Assembly (NCBI GenBank): GCA_014380985.1
Contig: JACMIU010000661.1
Span: 1 to 6,728, forward strand
Length of the DNA: 6,728 nt
From: Armatimonadota bacterium
GTDB taxonomy: Bacteria; Armatimonadota; Armatimonadia; Armatimonadales; Armatimonadaceae
Direction: 5' to 3'
Shown here: positions 6,234 through 6,728 of the stretch, one piece after another
Position numbering within the stretch: position 1 is the first letter of the stretch
Layout: each line of letters begins with the position of its first letter
Notes under the pieces: generated by a model
What the model saw: only the letters and a program-made list of their open reading frames with translations
The model's database searches: none
Told to the model about the DNA's origin: nothing
Position numbers and translations under genes: made by a program

Positions 6234-6728
6234 CTACAACTGCTCGACAAACCGCCATTTGCGGGCGTTAAAAAAGCGGTAGCCGCCAACAAACACCGCC
6301 ACACAAATCACCGCGCATAACACGAACGACCACCACGGCACAGGCTCGTTGAGCGTCATCGGAATCTTGCTCGCGCCTATTGGCACGGTTTGCGCCGGAA
6401 GCAAAAACGCACGGTACGACGCGATTATTACCGCCATCGGGTTCAGCAAAAACAGCGTGTAGACGATTTTCGCCACGGCGGGTGACATCGCCTCCGCGAA
6501 GCGCACCTGTTCCAAAAAGTAGATGATCGGAACACCGTAGAACAACAAATCCAGTGCCACGGCGGTCAAAAACTTCACGTCCTCGAAAAAGACGTTCAGT
6601 GCCGAAATGTACAACGCGATGCCGCCGATAAGAAGCGTCTGCATCAGAATCAGCACGGGGAGTAGCAGAATCGTCACCGGTGGAAGAGCGGGCGTAGCGG
6701 GGTCGCCATCCAGTGCGGAGCGCACGTA
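6234..6728 (-). CDS. ABC-2 type permease of a polysaccharide/teichoic acid exporter, C-terminal part
   Basis: An integral inner-membrane subunit of an ABC exporter that would move a lipid-linked glycan across the membrane together with an ATPase not present here. The frame is open to the right edge, so the N-terminal part is missing; the 164 visible residues are the C-terminal portion. Visible parts: a long hydrophobic segment (about residues 18-46) ending in the family motif ALYISALNVFFEDVKFL; a helix with LLFYGVPIIYFLEQV, matching the conserved (Y/F)xxPI(I/V)Y of TagG/Wzm/KpsM-type permeases; a segment with LLNPMAVIIASYRAFLL; and a final helix WWSFVLCAVICVAVFVGGY followed by RFVEQL, a typical ending for these permeases. 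The stop is TAG. Substrate cannot be told. The neighbouring PEP-CTERM fibro-slime gene on the same strand suggests a surface-matrix locus. Confidence 0.9.
   Translation of the reverse strand, partial: YVRSALDGDPATPALPPVTILLLPVLILMQTLLIGGIALYISALNVFFEDVKFLTAVALDLLFYGVPIIYFLEQVRFAEAMSPAVAKIVYTLFLLNPMAVIIASYRAFLLPAQTVPIGASKIPMTLNEPVPWWSFVLCAVICVAVFVGGYRFFNARKWRFVEQL

Noticed and set aside
6110..6304. Minus-strand 64-codon frame overlapping the permease end
   Set aside because: It is a shadow frame across the permease 3' end and intergenic hairpin, with no recognisable domain and no ribosome binding site noted.

Overview
This is a bacterial window of high G+C content. It holds six recognisable genes or gene remnants, arranged as a rightward block (1-4989) that converges on a leftward block (4996-6728). 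No rRNA, tRNA, CRISPR array or transposase was found. The PEP-CTERM-anchored fibro-slime protein, the bacterial-type leucyl-tRNA synthetase and the small VapBC-type remnant suggest an environmental, envelope-complex bacterium. Armatimonadota, Planctomycetota or Verrucomicrobiota-like lineages are possible, but this is a weak inference because no phylogenetic marker can be compared here.

Rightward block. The window opens inside leuS, whose N-terminal part (HIGH motif side) lies beyond the left edge. The gene reads cleanly to its natural C-terminus except for one in-frame TAG at 909-911, exactly where the strongly conserved Tyr of the RQR-Y-WG motif should be. Fourteen bases after leuS comes a 75-residue putative antitoxin. 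Its stop codon overlaps the start of a PIN-domain (VapC-like) toxin gene that has lost its middle: the first ~20 residues and the last ~45 residues of a PIN domain remain, in different frames. After a 184-bp gap with a small hairpin come two tandem paralogous membrane proteins, each exactly 338 residues. Both have a Pro-rich N-terminus, two adjacent transmembrane helices and a conserved C-terminal beta-rich domain. Their function is unknown; the layout recalls DUF6585-type proteins.

Junction. Between the convergent blocks is an 11-bp perfect GC-rich stem-loop (5041-5073). Next to it, on the minus strand, is a short stretch that reads like the last residues of an ABC exporter permease (GYR...VEQL-stop). 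It echoes the end of the real permease 1.2 kb away and may be a gene remnant.

Leftward block. The C-terminal part of an ABC-2 type permease of the polysaccharide/teichoic-acid exporter class enters from the right edge. It is followed after 221 bp by a secreted fibro-slime domain protein with signal peptide and PEP-CTERM sorting tail. A glycan exporter beside a PEP-CTERM surface protein fits an extracellular matrix locus, since PEP-CTERM/exosortase systems are known to associate with exopolysaccharide production.

Most worth checking: the amber codon in the essential leuS (sequencing error, real lesion or suppression), the paired 338-residue membrane proteins, the internally deleted toxin behind an apparently intact antitoxin, and the permease-tail echo.
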